Of a stretch of DNA of 64,000 bases, positions 1 to 8,507 are shown piece by piece. The notes beneath the pieces were generated by a model. It was not told where the DNA came from. It saw only the letters and a program-made list of their open reading frames with translations, and ran no database searches. Source of the DNA: Croceitalea rosinachiae (GTDB taxonomy: Bacteria > Bacteroidota > Bacteroidia > Flavobacteriales > Flavobacteriaceae); the NCBI RefSeq assembly GCF_031846445.1, contig NZ_JAVRHR010000002.1, forward strand, positions 620,001 through 684,000, in the 5' to 3' direction. The translations under genes were made by a program, and so were the position numbers. Each line of letters begins with the position of its first letter. Positions within the stretch are counted from its first letter, which is position 1.

Positions 1-281
1 ACGAACAAAGTTGTTACAAGCTCATGGAAGCCATGAAAACCAGGGAAATACCTAATAATAGTGATCGCATTTGGTTTGGCCAACTATATGGTATGAGTGA
101 CCATATCAGTTTTAATTTAGCGGCCAATGGGTATAACGTATCTAAGTATCTTCCATATGGGCCAGTGAGGGATGTTATGCCTTATCTAATCAGGAGGGCC
201 GAAGAGAATACTTCAGTGGCCGGGCAAACTACAAGAGAGCTGGAATTGTTGAAAAAAGAAAGAGCTAGAAGAAAAATTTAA
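1..281 (+). CDS. Proline dehydrogenase, C-terminal end (5' truncated by window)
   Basis: The frame is open from base 3 and ends in TAA at 279-281, so only about 92 C-terminal residues are present. The segment with IWFGQLYGMSD, LAANGYNVSKYLPYGPV, VMPYLIRRAEENTSVAGQ matches the conserved end of monofunctional flavobacterial proline dehydrogenases, FAD enzymes that oxidise proline to pyrroline-5-carboxylate. The RRAEENTS stretch belongs to the substrate and FAD pocket of this family. The catalytic barrel lies outside the window. The stop overlaps by four bases the stop of the convergent gene on the other strand. The identification is from recognised sequence, not a search. Confidence 0.85.
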   Translation, partial: EQSCYKLMEAMKTREIPNNSDRIWFGQLYGMSDHISFNLAANGYNVSKYLPYGPVRDVMPYLIRRAEENTSVAGQTTRELELLKKERARRKI

Positions 282-634
282 TATACTTCTACCACTTCAA
301 CTTTATCAGGACAGTTTTTTACCTTAATAGTTTGCTCTTTATTCGAGATAAAATAAATTTTACAAGGTTTTGATTTGGTATCGCTTTTACCAAAATCGAC
401 ATTGCCCTCTTCAAAAAAGTCTTTCCATGTAATGGAATCCACCTTGAATACATGCGCAACTTCATCAGAGTAGGTAATAGGTTTTGATCTAATATCTTTC
501 AATACCCGGCAGTTGGGAAAATAACAGAATGATGTTCCAGTTTCTTCTGACTTCTTTTTGAGAAAAAAGGCCAAGAAAATAATACCTATGGAAAGCCCCA
601 CTAAATACCAGCCTAAGCGTTTTATAAATGCCAT
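278..634 (-). CDS. DUF4258-type membrane-anchored protein
   Basis: A 118-residue protein with one N-terminal hydrophobic segment (about residues 8-26) followed by a small soluble domain. The order SFCYFPNCRVLKDIRSK, then VDFGKSDTKSKPCKIYFI near the C-terminus, resembles the DUF4258 proteins that sit beside alanine dehydrogenase in flavobacteria. Function is unknown. Its ATG shares one base with the stop of the upstream ald gene (TAATG), so the two are very probably co-transcribed and translationally coupled. Two cysteines in the conserved core could bind metal or form a disulfide, but that is speculation. Confidence 0.65.
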   Translation of the reverse strand: MAFIKRLGWYLVGLSIGIIFLAFFLKKKSEETGTSFCYFPNCRVLKDIRSKPITYSDEVAHVFKVDSITWKDFFEEGNVDFGKSDTKSKPCKIYFISNKEQTIKVKNCPDKVEVVEVY

Positions 635-1833
635 TAAAAAATGAGGAAATTAATATCGTTATATGAAAGGGAAAACCACTCCCCAACAGATTTATTTGTT
701 AAAATGCCATGATACATATATAAACCATTTCGAAGGCCCTTATCAAATCGCAATGAGTTTTCTAACCCGCCATCTTCTCCAATCTTCAGTAAATATGGTG
801 TGAATATGTTGCTTATTGATATGGAAGAGGTTCTTGGATAACGCGATGGTATATTGGGTACACCATAATGGATTACACCAAACTTTTCAACTGTGGGTTT
901 TTTATGGGTGGTAATTTCTGATGTTTCAAAACACCCGCCCATATCGATACTGACATCTATTACAACGGCTCCTTTTTTCATATGCTCAACCATAGTACTT
1001 GAAACCACAACAGGTGAACGGTCTTTGCCTCTGGTTGCTCCAATGGCCACATCACAACGCTTTAAAGATTTTAAAAGGTTTTTCGGTTGTATGGTAGAGG
1101 TATAAACTGTTCGATTTAGATTGGTTTGAATATTTCTGAGTTTTGTAAGAGAATTATCGAAGACTTTAATATTTGCGCCCATGCCCAATGCCGATCGGGC
1201 GGCAAACTCTCCAACTGTTCCTGCACCAATAATAACCACTTCTACCGGGGGTACACCTGTAATGTTGCCAAACATCAACCCATTGCCCATATTGGTAGTA
1301 GCCATAAGCTCAGCGGCAATTAAAATAGAAGAGATACCTGCAATTTCACTTAAAGATCGCACTGCTGGGTATTTTCCATCTTCGTCTCTAATATATTCAA
1401 AAGCAATAGCTGTAATTCGTTTCTGAGCTAATTGCTCAAAATACTTCTTTGATTGGGTTTTTATTTGTAGTGCAGAGATTATCGTAGCTTGCGGATTTAG
1501 CAATTCAATTTCCGATAAAGTAGGGGGCTCTACCTTTAAAATCAGAGGACATGAAAAAACCTTTTTAGTATCGTTACTGATTTCTGCACCAGCTTCGGTA
1601 TAATCTTTATCTGAGTAATTAGCGCCTTCCCCAGCACCAGCTTCAATCATTACCCGATGTCCGTTTGCGACAATAGCATTGACAGCATCAGGGGTTAAAC
1701 AAATGCGCTTTTCTTGATATTGGTTTTCTTTAGGAATACCAATAAATAATTCTCCCTTTTGTTTTAAGACCTCAAGCATTTCTTCTTGAGGAAGTAATTG
1801 TTGTTTGCTAAATGGAGATGAAGGTTGGTTCAT
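634..1833 (-). CDS. ald: Alanine dehydrogenase
   Basis: A 399-residue AlaDH/PNT-family protein. It interconverts alanine and pyruvate plus ammonia with NAD(H) in the cytoplasm. The N-terminal catalytic domain contains the family motif IGIPKENQYQEKRICLTPD, and the Rossmann domain shows VVIIGAGTVGEFAARSALGMG. It also has VPNIPSRYPRTSS, the conserved loop near the C-terminal helix. The N-terminus carries about 30 extra residues compared with classical Ald, which is usual for the flavobacterial form. It is the first gene of a two-gene unit with the DUF4258-type protein, and proline dehydrogenase lies convergently beside it, so amino-acid catabolism is locally clustered. Confidence 0.93.
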   Translation of the reverse strand: MNQPSSPFSKQQLLPQEEMLEVLKQKGELFIGIPKENQYQEKRICLTPDAVNAIVANGHRVMIEAGAGEGANYSDKDYTEAGAEISNDTKKVFSCPLILKVEPPTLSEIELLNPQATIISALQIKTQSKKYFEQLAQKRITAIAFEYIRDEDGKYPAVRSLSEIAGISSILIAAELMATTNMGNGLMFGNITGVPPVEVVIIGAGTVGEFAARSALGMGANIKVFDNSLTKLRNIQTNLNRTVYTSTIQPKNLLKSLKRCDVAIGATRGKDRSPVVVSSTMVEHMKKGAVVIDVSIDMGGCFETSEITTHKKPTVEKFGVIHYGVPNIPSRYPRTSSISISNIFTPYLLKIGEDGGLENSLRFDKGLRNGLYMYHGILTNKSVGEWFSLSYNDINFLIF

Positions 1834-1875
1834 TAAATGTAAATTGAAACTATTGCAGAAACAGTCAGAACAAAT

Positions 1876-2436
1876 TTACATTTTTTTCGCTAGGGTCTCT
1901 TTTCGCTGTTCAAGCTTCTCACGTTCTTTTCGCAACTCTTCTTTCGCTTTAAGTATAGTAAGCTCTTCATCCATGGCTTCCAAATCAATACCATGAACAT
2001 GTTTGTCGTAGAGCTTTAAACGAATAAAGTATACAAAAGGGATTACAACAATACAAACTGGCAATAACCATAAGACATTTTGACTATCAACGACTTCGTT
2101 GTCAGGCATATATATTTCAACAATTTGAAACCCATACATTACAATTGGGATAATAATGATATGGTACCACCAATGCTTACAAGTAAAAAACCATATCATA
2201 AATAAGTAAAGTGGTACAACTTTGCTTAGTAAAAACCAACCATGGGTTTCTAAGTCAGTAAAACCCCATTTTCCAAACTCAAACCATAAAATGCTTACTG
2301 ATTCTACGGATTCATCGCTGGGTAAGTATTCATGACCTTTAAAAATAAAAGGGGACAAAATAATTAAACCTGCAATAAGAGATTCTATAATGATCCTCTT
2401 TTTGGCCAGTTGATTAAATTTAGATTTCCCACTCAT
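1876..2436 (-). CDS. Integral membrane protein with C-terminal coiled coil
   Basis: A 186-residue protein that I do not recognise. Hydrophobic segments lie near residues 14-30, 65-85, 88-105 and 120-140. The last 40 residues are strongly charged (Glu/Lys/Arg rich, ELTILKAKEELRKEREKLEQ) and would form a cytoplasmic coiled coil. An aromatic cluster CKHWWYH precedes the third membrane segment. It lies 42 bases upstream of ald in the same direction and may share its transcript. No enzymatic motif is visible. Confidence 0.7.
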   Translation of the reverse strand: MSGKSKFNQLAKKRIIIESLIAGLIILSPFIFKGHEYLPSDESVESVSILWFEFGKWGFTDLETHGWFLLSKVVPLYLFMIWFFTCKHWWYHIIIIPIVMYGFQIVEIYMPDNEVVDSQNVLWLLPVCIVVIPFVYFIRLKLYDKHVHGIDLEAMDEELTILKAKEELRKEREKLEQRKETLAKKM

Positions 2437-2463
2437 TTTCGATAACTCTTATGTGGGTAAAAC

Positions 2464-2495
2464 GAAAAAAGGGCAGCATTAGTATGTTGCCCTTT
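2464..2495 (-). terminator. Rho-independent terminator (minus strand)
   Basis: Read on the minus strand, AAAGGGCA and TGCCCTTT form an 8-bp stem around a 12-base loop, followed directly by a run of T. It ends transcripts coming from the 42-residue peptide gene and insulates the membrane-protein/ald unit downstream. Confidence 0.75.
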
Positions 2496-2509
2496 CTTAT
2501 TCGGAACGA

Positions 2510-2537
2510 TAAAAAACAATGCACCTTACTTAGGTGC
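2510..2537 (-). terminator. Terminator overlapping the stop codon of the 42-residue gene
   Basis: On the minus strand GCACCT-AAGTA-AGGTGC forms a 6-bp stem whose loop contains most of the TAA stop region of the small gene, followed by ATTG and six T. Two terminators in tandem (this and the one at 2464-2495) suggest strong transcription of the small gene. Confidence 0.7.
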
Positions 2538-2654
2538 TTTAAGCTTGCGTTTTTCGATTCCTGTATCTTGATCATCAACAGTCATGGTAGATACTGCAGT
2601 AGTAGCCAACATTACAATAGCCAAGATTCCAAAAATTACTCTTTTAGTGTTCAT
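2526..2654 (-). CDS. Small exported peptide, 42 residues
   Basis: ATG at 2652-2654 opens a 42-codon frame ending in TAA at 2526-2528. The product begins MNTKRVIFGILAIVMLATTA, a lysine-arginine start followed by a hydrophobic stretch, so it has a signal peptide or single membrane anchor. It ends in a short acidic then basic tail (VDDQDTGIEKRKLKAPK). A TACATTTG box lies 40 bases upstream and two terminators follow, so it forms its own transcription unit. I recall similar short proteins in flavobacteria, but no function is known to me. It is easily missed because of its size. Confidence 0.7.
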   Translation of the reverse strand: MNTKRVIFGILAIVMLATTAVSTMTVDDQDTGIEKRKLKAPK

Positions 2655-2694
2655 CGTACTAAAATTTTTGGTTAATAAATGAATTCATTAAGGA

Positions 2695-2702
2695 CAAATG
2701 TA
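2695..2702 (-). promoter_or_regulatory. Probable -7 box of the primary sigma factor (TACATTTG)
   Basis: On the minus strand this octamer matches the Bacteroidota consensus TAnnTTTG and lies about 40 bases before the ATG of the 42-residue peptide gene. I see no clear TTG element at the usual upstream distance. Confidence 0.5.
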
Positions 2703-2834
2703 GGAAAAAATTACAATGAAAATGCATTTCATCGATAAAATAAGCACTTCAACTGAAATTTTAACCTTTTCATCGGTAATCAATCCTCTTCCCGTGAATG
2801 TAAAAAAAGAATCTTAAGAACTCATTTGTAAGAA

Positions 2835-3245
2835 TTAATATTCGATGCGGCGGGTATTTTCATCGATAAACTGTAGTTTGATCGTCAAAGCATCCTTGGG
2901 AATAAGGTTGGGAATCTTTTCGGGCCATTCAATAAAGATATATGCATCTTGGCTGAAGTACTCTTCAATGCCCATATCGTATACCTCTTCTTCGTTTTCA
3001 ATCCTATAAAAATCAAAATGATAAGCCAACAGTTTATTCTGTGCATTATCATATTCGTTGACCAATCCAAAAGTAGGACTATGTCCCAAATCAATAGCAC
3101 CCAGCTCTTGCAATAAGTTCTTGATAAGAGTGGTCTTGCCAACACCCATTTGACCATAGAAGCAAAAACACTTTTGTTTTTCTTCTTTTAGAAGTTTTTT
3201 AGCAATGACACCTAACTGACTATTATTAAAATACAATTCAGGCAT
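2835..3245 (-). CDS. tsaE: tRNA threonylcarbamoyladenosine biosynthesis ATPase TsaE
   Basis: A 136-residue P-loop protein of the usual TsaE length. The Walker A motif GQMGVGKT is at residues 31-38, followed by the family landmark LGHSPTFGLVNEY and by HFDFYRIENEEEVYDMGIEEYF, then IEWPEKI near the end. TsaE works with TsaB and TsaD to place threonylcarbamoyl on A37 of ANN-decoding tRNAs. It lies 8 bases after the stop of porX on the same strand, so the two are probably one operon, an arrangement familiar from flavobacteria. Confidence 0.93.
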   Translation of the reverse strand: MPELYFNNSQLGVIAKKLLKEEKQKCFCFYGQMGVGKTTLIKNLLQELGAIDLGHSPTFGLVNEYDNAQNKLLAYHFDFYRIENEEEVYDMGIEEYFSQDAYIFIEWPEKIPNLIPKDALTIKLQFIDENTRRIEY

Positions 3246-3253
3246 TAATCAAT

Positions 3254-4798
3254 TTATTTTGACTCCAAAACTACGAAAGGGATAATCATTTCTTCCAAAG
3301 AAATGCCGCCATGCTGATAGGTATTTCTATAATATCCTACATAATGATTATAATTATTGGGATAGGCAAAAAACAAATCGTTCTTAGCGAAAATATATGA
3401 ACTGCTCACATTAATATTGGGCAGTTGAATATTTTGGGGGTTCTTGGCAGCCAATACTTCCTTATCTTGATAGGTGAGACTGCGTCCGGTTTTATATCGC
3501 AGATTAAGACTGGTTTCTCTATCACCAATAACCTTAGAAGGTTGTTTTACATTGATCGTACCATGATCGGTTGTTATGATTAATTTTTTGCCCATTTGTT
3601 GGGCTTGTTGAATAATATCGAATAGAGGTGAGTTTTTAAACCAGCTTAAGGTTAATGACCTATATGCTTTGTCATTGCTGGCCAATTCTTTGATTACTTC
3701 CATTTCGGTTTTAGAGTGGGAAAGCATATCCACAAAATTGTAAACGATAACTGTTAAATCGTTTTCCTTTTGAGAACGGAAGTTCTGAGTAAGTTGTTTA
3801 CCTTGTTTTAGACTACTGATTTTATAATAATCCCATTTTAAATCAAGATTTAGTCGTTGCAACTGAGCCCCTAAGAACTCAGCTTCAAAAAGGTTTTTTC
3901 CACCCTCATCATTATCATTTTTCCACCAGTTAGGGTGTTGTTTCTCCATTTCTAATGGTGTTAATCCTGAAAAAATGGCATTTCTAGCATACTGGGTGGC
4001 AGTGGGCAGAATACTAAAATACGGTGTCTCGCTCTTCTTTTTATAGAAATTGGAAACCACATCTTCAAAAGCTAACCATTGGTCATATCGTAAATTATCA
4101 ACCACGACAAGTAGGGTAGATGTATTTTCTAATTCTGGCACCACTTTCCTCTTAAATAGTGTATGTGAAAGCGTGGGCGCATTTTCAGAACTAAACCAGT
4201 CCGGATAGTTCTTGTCAATAAATTTGCTAAACTGATTATTGGCCTCCACTTTCTGTGACTCCAATATTTCGAACATTCCTGAGTCTTCAATTTCCTCTAA
4301 TTGTAACTCCCAATAAATCAATTTTTTATATAGGTCTGCCCATTCTTCATAAGAATTTATCATAGACAGATCCATGGCAATCTTTCGAAATTCTTGTTGG
4401 TAATTAGCAGTAGTTCGTTCTGAGACCAAACGCGAATTGTCCAAACTTTTTTTTAATGACAATAATATTTGATTGGGATTGACGGGCTTAATCAGATAGT
4501 CAGCAATTTTGCTGCCGATGGCCTCATCCATAATATACTCTTCTTCGCTTTTGGTAATCATTACCACGGGCAGGGTAGGGTCCATTTTTTTTAATTCGCT
4601 CAATGTTTCCAAACCAGATAGACCGGGCATGTTCTCATCTAAAAAAACAATATCAAAATTTCTTTCTTTAAGCTCGTCCAAAGCATCCTGACCACTCGGA
4701 GAAGTAATAACACTATAATCTTTGTTTTGTAAAAATAAAATATGAGGCTTAAGTAGGTCAATTTCATCATCAACCCATAAAATGGAAATCTTGTTCAT
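3254..4798 (-). CDS. porX: PorX, type IX secretion two-component regulator with PglZ domain
   Basis: A 514-residue protein. The receiver domain (about 1-120) carries the acidic pair DDE near residue 10, the phosphoacceptor Asp54 in FLDENMP, MITKSEE and the lysine in DYLIKPVNP. After a helical linker, a PglZ domain of the alkaline-phosphatase superfamily follows, with VVVDNLRYDQW, ILPTATQYARNAIFSGL and TDHGTINVKQP as metal-site landmarks. PorX with sensor PorY controls type IX secretion in Porphyromonas and relatives. The partner kinase is not in this window. It lies upstream of tsaE, in divergent arrangement with the HD hydrolase. It is a good marker that the organism has T9SS. Confidence 0.93.
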   Translation of the reverse strand: MNKISILWVDDEIDLLKPHILFLQNKDYSVITSPSGQDALDELKERNFDIVFLDENMPGLSGLETLSELKKMDPTLPVVMITKSEEEYIMDEAIGSKIADYLIKPVNPNQILLSLKKSLDNSRLVSERTTANYQQEFRKIAMDLSMINSYEEWADLYKKLIYWELQLEEIEDSGMFEILESQKVEANNQFSKFIDKNYPDWFSSENAPTLSHTLFKRKVVPELENTSTLLVVVDNLRYDQWLAFEDVVSNFYKKKSETPYFSILPTATQYARNAIFSGLTPLEMEKQHPNWWKNDNDEGGKNLFEAEFLGAQLQRLNLDLKWDYYKISSLKQGKQLTQNFRSQKENDLTVIVYNFVDMLSHSKTEMEVIKELASNDKAYRSLTLSWFKNSPLFDIIQQAQQMGKKLIITTDHGTINVKQPSKVIGDRETSLNLRYKTGRSLTYQDKEVLAAKNPQNIQLPNINVSSSYIFAKNDLFFAYPNNYNHYVGYYRNTYQHGGISLEEMIIPFVVLESK

Positions 4799-4805
4799 AT
4801 AGTAG

Positions 4806-4813
4806 TATCTTTG
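4806..4813 (+). promoter_or_regulatory. Probable -7 box (TATCTTTG)
   Basis: It matches TAnnTTTG and lies 21 bases before the TTG start of the HD hydrolase gene, inside the short divergent region between it and porX. Confidence 0.45.
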
Positions 4814-4834
4814 TTCTCTCGAAAATAAAACCTT

Positions 4835-6061
4835 TTGGCACAGACCAACAAGCTTAAAATATTTAACGATCCAATCTATGGTTTTATTGGCACTCCCAAT
4901 GAACTTATTTTTAACCTAATAGGTCATCCTTACTTTCAAAGACTGCGAAGAATATCACAAATGGGGCTCTCTTTTTTGGTTTATCCTGGAGCACATCATA
5001 CCCGTTTTCACCATGCCTTGGGTAGTATGCACCTTATGAATCAAGCAATTAGGGTTTTAAGGTTCAAAAGCATTAGTGTTAACAATGATGAAGAAATTGG
5101 TCTTTTAGTTGCTATTCTTTTACATGATATTGGTCATGGGCCATTTTCACACGCTCTTGAGCACCACTTAGTTCCTAATGAAAATCATGAAACCATTTCT
5201 CTGCTGTTTATGGAAAAACTCAACCAAGAATTTAAAGGAGCGTTGACAACAGCCATTGCTATTTTTAAAGGAGAACATCCTAAAAAGTTCTTGAACCAAT
5301 TAGTGTCTAGTCAACTTGATATGGATCGCTTAGACTATTTGAAAAGGGATAGTTTTTATACCGGGGTTACGGAAGGAAATATAAGCTCTGAACGTATGAT
5401 AACAATGCTCAATGTATTTGATGGTGAGCTTGTAGTTGAAGAGAAAGGTATTTACTCGGTGGAGAAATTTCTTATGGCAAGAAGGTTTATGTATTGGCAA
5501 GTTTATTTGCACAAGACCAGTCTTGTAGCGGAACAATTACTGATAAAATTGATACATAGGGCTAGAAAAATAGTTGCTTCAAATCACAATTTGTCATGTT
5601 CGGATGCACTTTCTTATTTTCTTAATAGAAAAGACAATGAGCACTTTGATGACGAGACTTTATTACAATTTTCACGCTTAGATGACGTAGATATCCTTTC
5701 TGCACTAAAATCTTGGCAATTTCACTCAGATTTTATCTTAGCTAAACTCAGTTCCATGCTCTTATATCGCAACTTATTGGAAATCAAAATTAAAAACAAA
5801 CCGATTGATCAGGCCAAGATAATTGAAAAGAAGGAATGGGTGAAAGCTAATTATAATGTAAAGGCTAGTGAGTTAGATTATTTTGTGATTTCAGGAGAGA
5901 TTAGCAATAGGGCTTACAATGAAAAGTACCAGAACATCAATATTTTAAGGAAAAATGAAAAACTGACAGACGTTGCAAAGGCTTCCGATCATTTGAATTT
6001 AAAAGCTTTGTCAAAGACAGTCACTAAATATTATGTTTGTTATCCGAAGGAAAGCGTTTAA
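4835..6061 (+). CDS. HD-domain phosphohydrolase
   Basis: A 408-residue protein with an HD superfamily domain in its first half: HTRFHH (residues 55-60), the metal-binding HDIGHGPFSH (97-106) and SSQLDMDRLDYLKRDSFYTG. This layout is that of dGTPase-like or YdhJ-like HD hydrolases, but the substrate is not known. The start appears to be TTG at 4835, reading MAQTNKLKIFNDPIYGFI, since no in-frame ATG precedes the conserved IFNDPIYG motif. Its end lies just before lpxD, and the order porX-HD-lpxD is familiar in this family. Confidence 0.85.
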   Translation: MAQTNKLKIFNDPIYGFIGTPNELIFNLIGHPYFQRLRRISQMGLSFLVYPGAHHTRFHHALGSMHLMNQAIRVLRFKSISVNNDEEIGLLVAILLHDIGHGPFSHALEHHLVPNENHETISLLFMEKLNQEFKGALTTAIAIFKGEHPKKFLNQLVSSQLDMDRLDYLKRDSFYTGVTEGNISSERMITMLNVFDGELVVEEKGIYSVEKFLMARRFMYWQVYLHKTSLVAEQLLIKLIHRARKIVASNHNLSCSDALSYFLNRKDNEHFDDETLLQFSRLDDVDILSALKSWQFHSDFILAKLSSMLLYRNLLEIKIKNKPIDQAKIIEKKEWVKANYNVKASELDYFVISGEISNRAYNEKYQNINILRKNEKLTDVAKASDHLNLKALSKTVTKYYVCYPKESV

Positions 6062-6071
6062 CAAATTTTCT

Positions 6072-6079
6072 TACTTTTG
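6072..6079 (+). promoter_or_regulatory. Possible -7 box before lpxD (TACTTTTG)
   Basis: It matches TAnnTTTG and ends 5 bases before the lpxD ATG. If used, the transcript would be almost leaderless. No clear upstream element is seen, so lpxD may equally be read from the HD gene. Confidence 0.3.
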
Positions 6080-6084
6080 CCAAA

Positions 6085-7119
6085 ATGAAATTTACAGCTA
6101 CCCAAATTGCAGGTATTTTAGAAGGAGAGGTTGAGGGAAATCCTCAGACAGCCGTTCATAAGCTTGCAAAAATTGAGGATGGTGAAAAGGGATCTTTGAC
6201 TTTTTTGGCAAACCCTAAGTATACTTCTTACATCTATTCGACCAAGGCTTCGATAACTATTGTAAATAAAGATTTTATTCCCGAACAAGAGATTTCTACT
6301 ACTCTAATAAAGGTAGAAGATGCTTATAAGTCATTTTCAAAGTTATTAGAATACTACAATCAAGTAAAAAATAATAAGGTAGGCATTGAAAACCCTTCTT
6401 TTGTTTCAAAATCGGCTTCTTATGGGGAGGGGTTTTACTTGGGAGCGTTTTCTTATTTAGGAGAAAATGTAGAATTAGGTAATAATGTAAAGGTTTACCC
6501 TAATGCATATATTGGTGACAATGTTACGATAGGCGATGATGTCTTGATTTTTGCCGGTGCAAAAATATATTCTGAGTCTATTATAGGCAATGGATGTGTC
6601 ATTCACAGTGGTGCTATTATAGGTGCTGATGGGTTTGGTTTCACCCCTAACGAAAAAGGGGAATACAGCAAAGTACCACAAACCGGCAATGTAATATTAG
6701 AAGACAATGTGGATGTTGGAGCAGGTACTACCATTGACAGAGCTACTTTAGGTTCTACAGTTCTTAGAAAAGGTGTTAAACTAGACAATCAAATTCAGAT
6801 AGCCCATAATGTTGAAATTGGAGAGCATACGGCCATTGCTGCACAAACAGGAATCGCTGGTTCTACCAAAATCGGAAGAAATTGTTTGATAGGTGGGCAG
6901 GTAGGGATTGTTGGCCACATCACAATAGGCGATCGTGTTCGAATACAAGCGCAATCTGGCATTGGCCGAAATGTAAAGGATGATGAGGTTTTGCAGGGGT
7001 CACCAGCATTAAATTATGGTGATTATAATAAATCATACGTCCATTTTAAGAATTTACCGAGAATTGTTAACCGAATTTCTGAAATAGAAAAGAAAATTGA
7101 CAGTGAAGACAGAAAATAA
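6085..7119 (+). CDS. lpxD: UDP-3-O-(3-hydroxyacyl)glucosamine N-acyltransferase LpxD
   Basis: A 344-residue enzyme of lipid A synthesis that adds the second hydroxyacyl chain from acyl-ACP. It has the LpxD N-terminal uridine-binding domain (ILEGEVEGNP, SLTFLANPKY) then a left-handed beta-helix of hexapeptide repeats. The catalytic region LDNQIQIAHNVEIG keeps the base histidine. I chose ATG 6085 (MKFTATQIAG) rather than the longer frame from 6037 because family homology begins there. It heads the lipid A gene block and overlaps the start of lpxC/fabZ by 23 bases. Confidence 0.95.
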   Translation: MKFTATQIAGILEGEVEGNPQTAVHKLAKIEDGEKGSLTFLANPKYTSYIYSTKASITIVNKDFIPEQEISTTLIKVEDAYKSFSKLLEYYNQVKNNKVGIENPSFVSKSASYGEGFYLGAFSYLGENVELGNNVKVYPNAYIGDNVTIGDDVLIFAGAKIYSESIIGNGCVIHSGAIIGADGFGFTPNEKGEYSKVPQTGNVILEDNVDVGAGTTIDRATLGSTVLRKGVKLDNQIQIAHNVEIGEHTAIAAQTGIAGSTKIGRNCLIGGQVGIVGHITIGDRVRIQAQSGIGRNVKDDEVLQGSPALNYGDYNKSYVHFKNLPRIVNRISEIEKKIDSEDRK

Positions 7120-8506
7120 ACAACGTACTATTGCTAAAGAAGTTACTCTAAAAGGAGTAGGGCTTCATACGGGTGAGAATGTTACTATGACCTTCATGCC
7201 AGCTCTTGAAAATCATGGGTTTGCTTTTAAAAGGGTTGATTTGGAGGGTGAGCCTATCATTGAAGCTGATGCCAATTATGTGGTTAATACGCAGCGAGGG
7301 ACTAATCTTGAAAAGAATGGTGTTAAAATACAAACTTCAGAACACGTTCTTGCAGCATTGATAGGAATGGACATTGACAATGTGCTAATAAAGTTAGATG
7401 CTCCTGAACCACCTATCATGGACGGTTCATCAAAGTTTTTTGTTGAAGCTTTAGAAGAAGCTGGTATCGTTGAGCAAGAACAAGAACGAGAAGTCTATGT
7501 TGTCAAAGATGTTATAACCTATAAAGATGAGGCTACTGGAAGTGAAATAACCGTAATTCCTTCTGATGAATATCAAGTGACCACTATGGTTGATTTTGGA
7601 ACAAAAGTATTAGGTACCCAAAATGCAACTCTAGAACATATTTCGGATTTTAAAACGGAAATATCCAATGCAAGAACCTTTAGTTTTTTGCATGAATTGG
7701 AAATGCTTTTAGAACACGGATTGATTAAAGGAGGTGATCTCAACAATGCTATTGTTTATGTAGATAAGGAGATTTCTGAATCTACCATGAAAAAATTGGA
7801 AAAGGCTTTCGATAAAAAAAAGCTATCCGTTAAGCCAAATGGTATTTTAGATAATTTGACCCTTCATCAGCCGAATGAAGCTGCTAGGCATAAATTACTT
7901 GATGTTATCGGAGACTTGGCTCTTTCGGGAACACGAATTCAAGGTAAGGTTATTGCTAATAAACCTGGTCATTTCGTAAATACTCAATTTGCTAAAAAAT
8001 TAAAAAAAATCGTCAAGCAAGAACGCAGAAACTATGTTCCTGAAGTGAATTTGCATGCAAAGCCAATAAAGGATATCACTGCGATTATGGAAATGCTTCC
8101 ACATAGGCCTCCATTCTTATTGGTTGATAAAATTTTGGAACTCTCTGAACAACATGTCATCGGAATGAAGAATGTGACTATGAATGAGCCCTTTTTTGTC
8201 GGTCATTTTCCTGGAGCGCCGGTGATGCCAGGAGTTTTGCAGCTCGAGGCCATGGCGCAGACTGGTGGAATTTTAGTTTTAAGTACCGTTCCTGATCCTG
8301 AAAATTATTTGACCTATCTTTTGAAGATTGACAATGTTCGTTACAAACAACAAGTTGTTCCAGGGGATTCATTGATTTTTAAATTGGATTTAATGACCCC
8401 TATTCGACGTGGTTTATGTCAAATGCAAGCACGGGCATATGCAAATGGCAAACTAGTCTCTGAAGCAGAAATTATGGCACAAATTGTAAAAGTTAAAGGA
8501 GAATAG
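7097..8506 (+). CDS. lpxC/fabZ: Bifunctional LpxC deacetylase / FabZ dehydratase
   Basis: A 469-residue fusion. Residues 1 to about 310 are LpxC, the zinc enzyme that commits UDP-acyl-GlcNAc to lipid A. It shows GVGLHTGE, SEHVLAAL (His83), and HKLLDVIGDLALSG with the second His and the Asp of the zinc site. From about residue 325 it is FabZ, the hydroxyacyl-ACP dehydratase, with LPHRPPFLLVDKI and GHFPGAPVMPGVLQLEAMAQ. The fusion is typical of Bacteroidota and joins the enzyme that uses hydroxyacyl-ACP with the one competing for it. The start is TTG 7097 or GTG 7103; no ATG fits. Confidence 0.95.
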   Translation: MTVKTENKQRTIAKEVTLKGVGLHTGENVTMTFMPALENHGFAFKRVDLEGEPIIEADANYVVNTQRGTNLEKNGVKIQTSEHVLAALIGMDIDNVLIKLDAPEPPIMDGSSKFFVEALEEAGIVEQEQEREVYVVKDVITYKDEATGSEITVIPSDEYQVTTMVDFGTKVLGTQNATLEHISDFKTEISNARTFSFLHELEMLLEHGLIKGGDLNNAIVYVDKEISESTMKKLEKAFDKKKLSVKPNGILDNLTLHQPNEAARHKLLDVIGDLALSGTRIQGKVIANKPGHFVNTQFAKKLKKIVKQERRNYVPEVNLHAKPIKDITAIMEMLPHRPPFLLVDKILELSEQHVIGMKNVTMNEPFFVGHFPGAPVMPGVLQLEAMAQTGGILVLSTVPDPENYLTYLLKIDNVRYKQQVVPGDSLIFKLDLMTPIRRGLCQMQARAYANGKLVSEAEIMAQIVKVKGE

Positions 8507-8507
8507 T

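Noticed and set aside
6037..6084. Upstream start for lpxD at 6037
   Set aside because: It adds 16 residues with no family similarity, lies inside the HD gene, and MKFTATQIAG at 6085 is the natural N-terminus.
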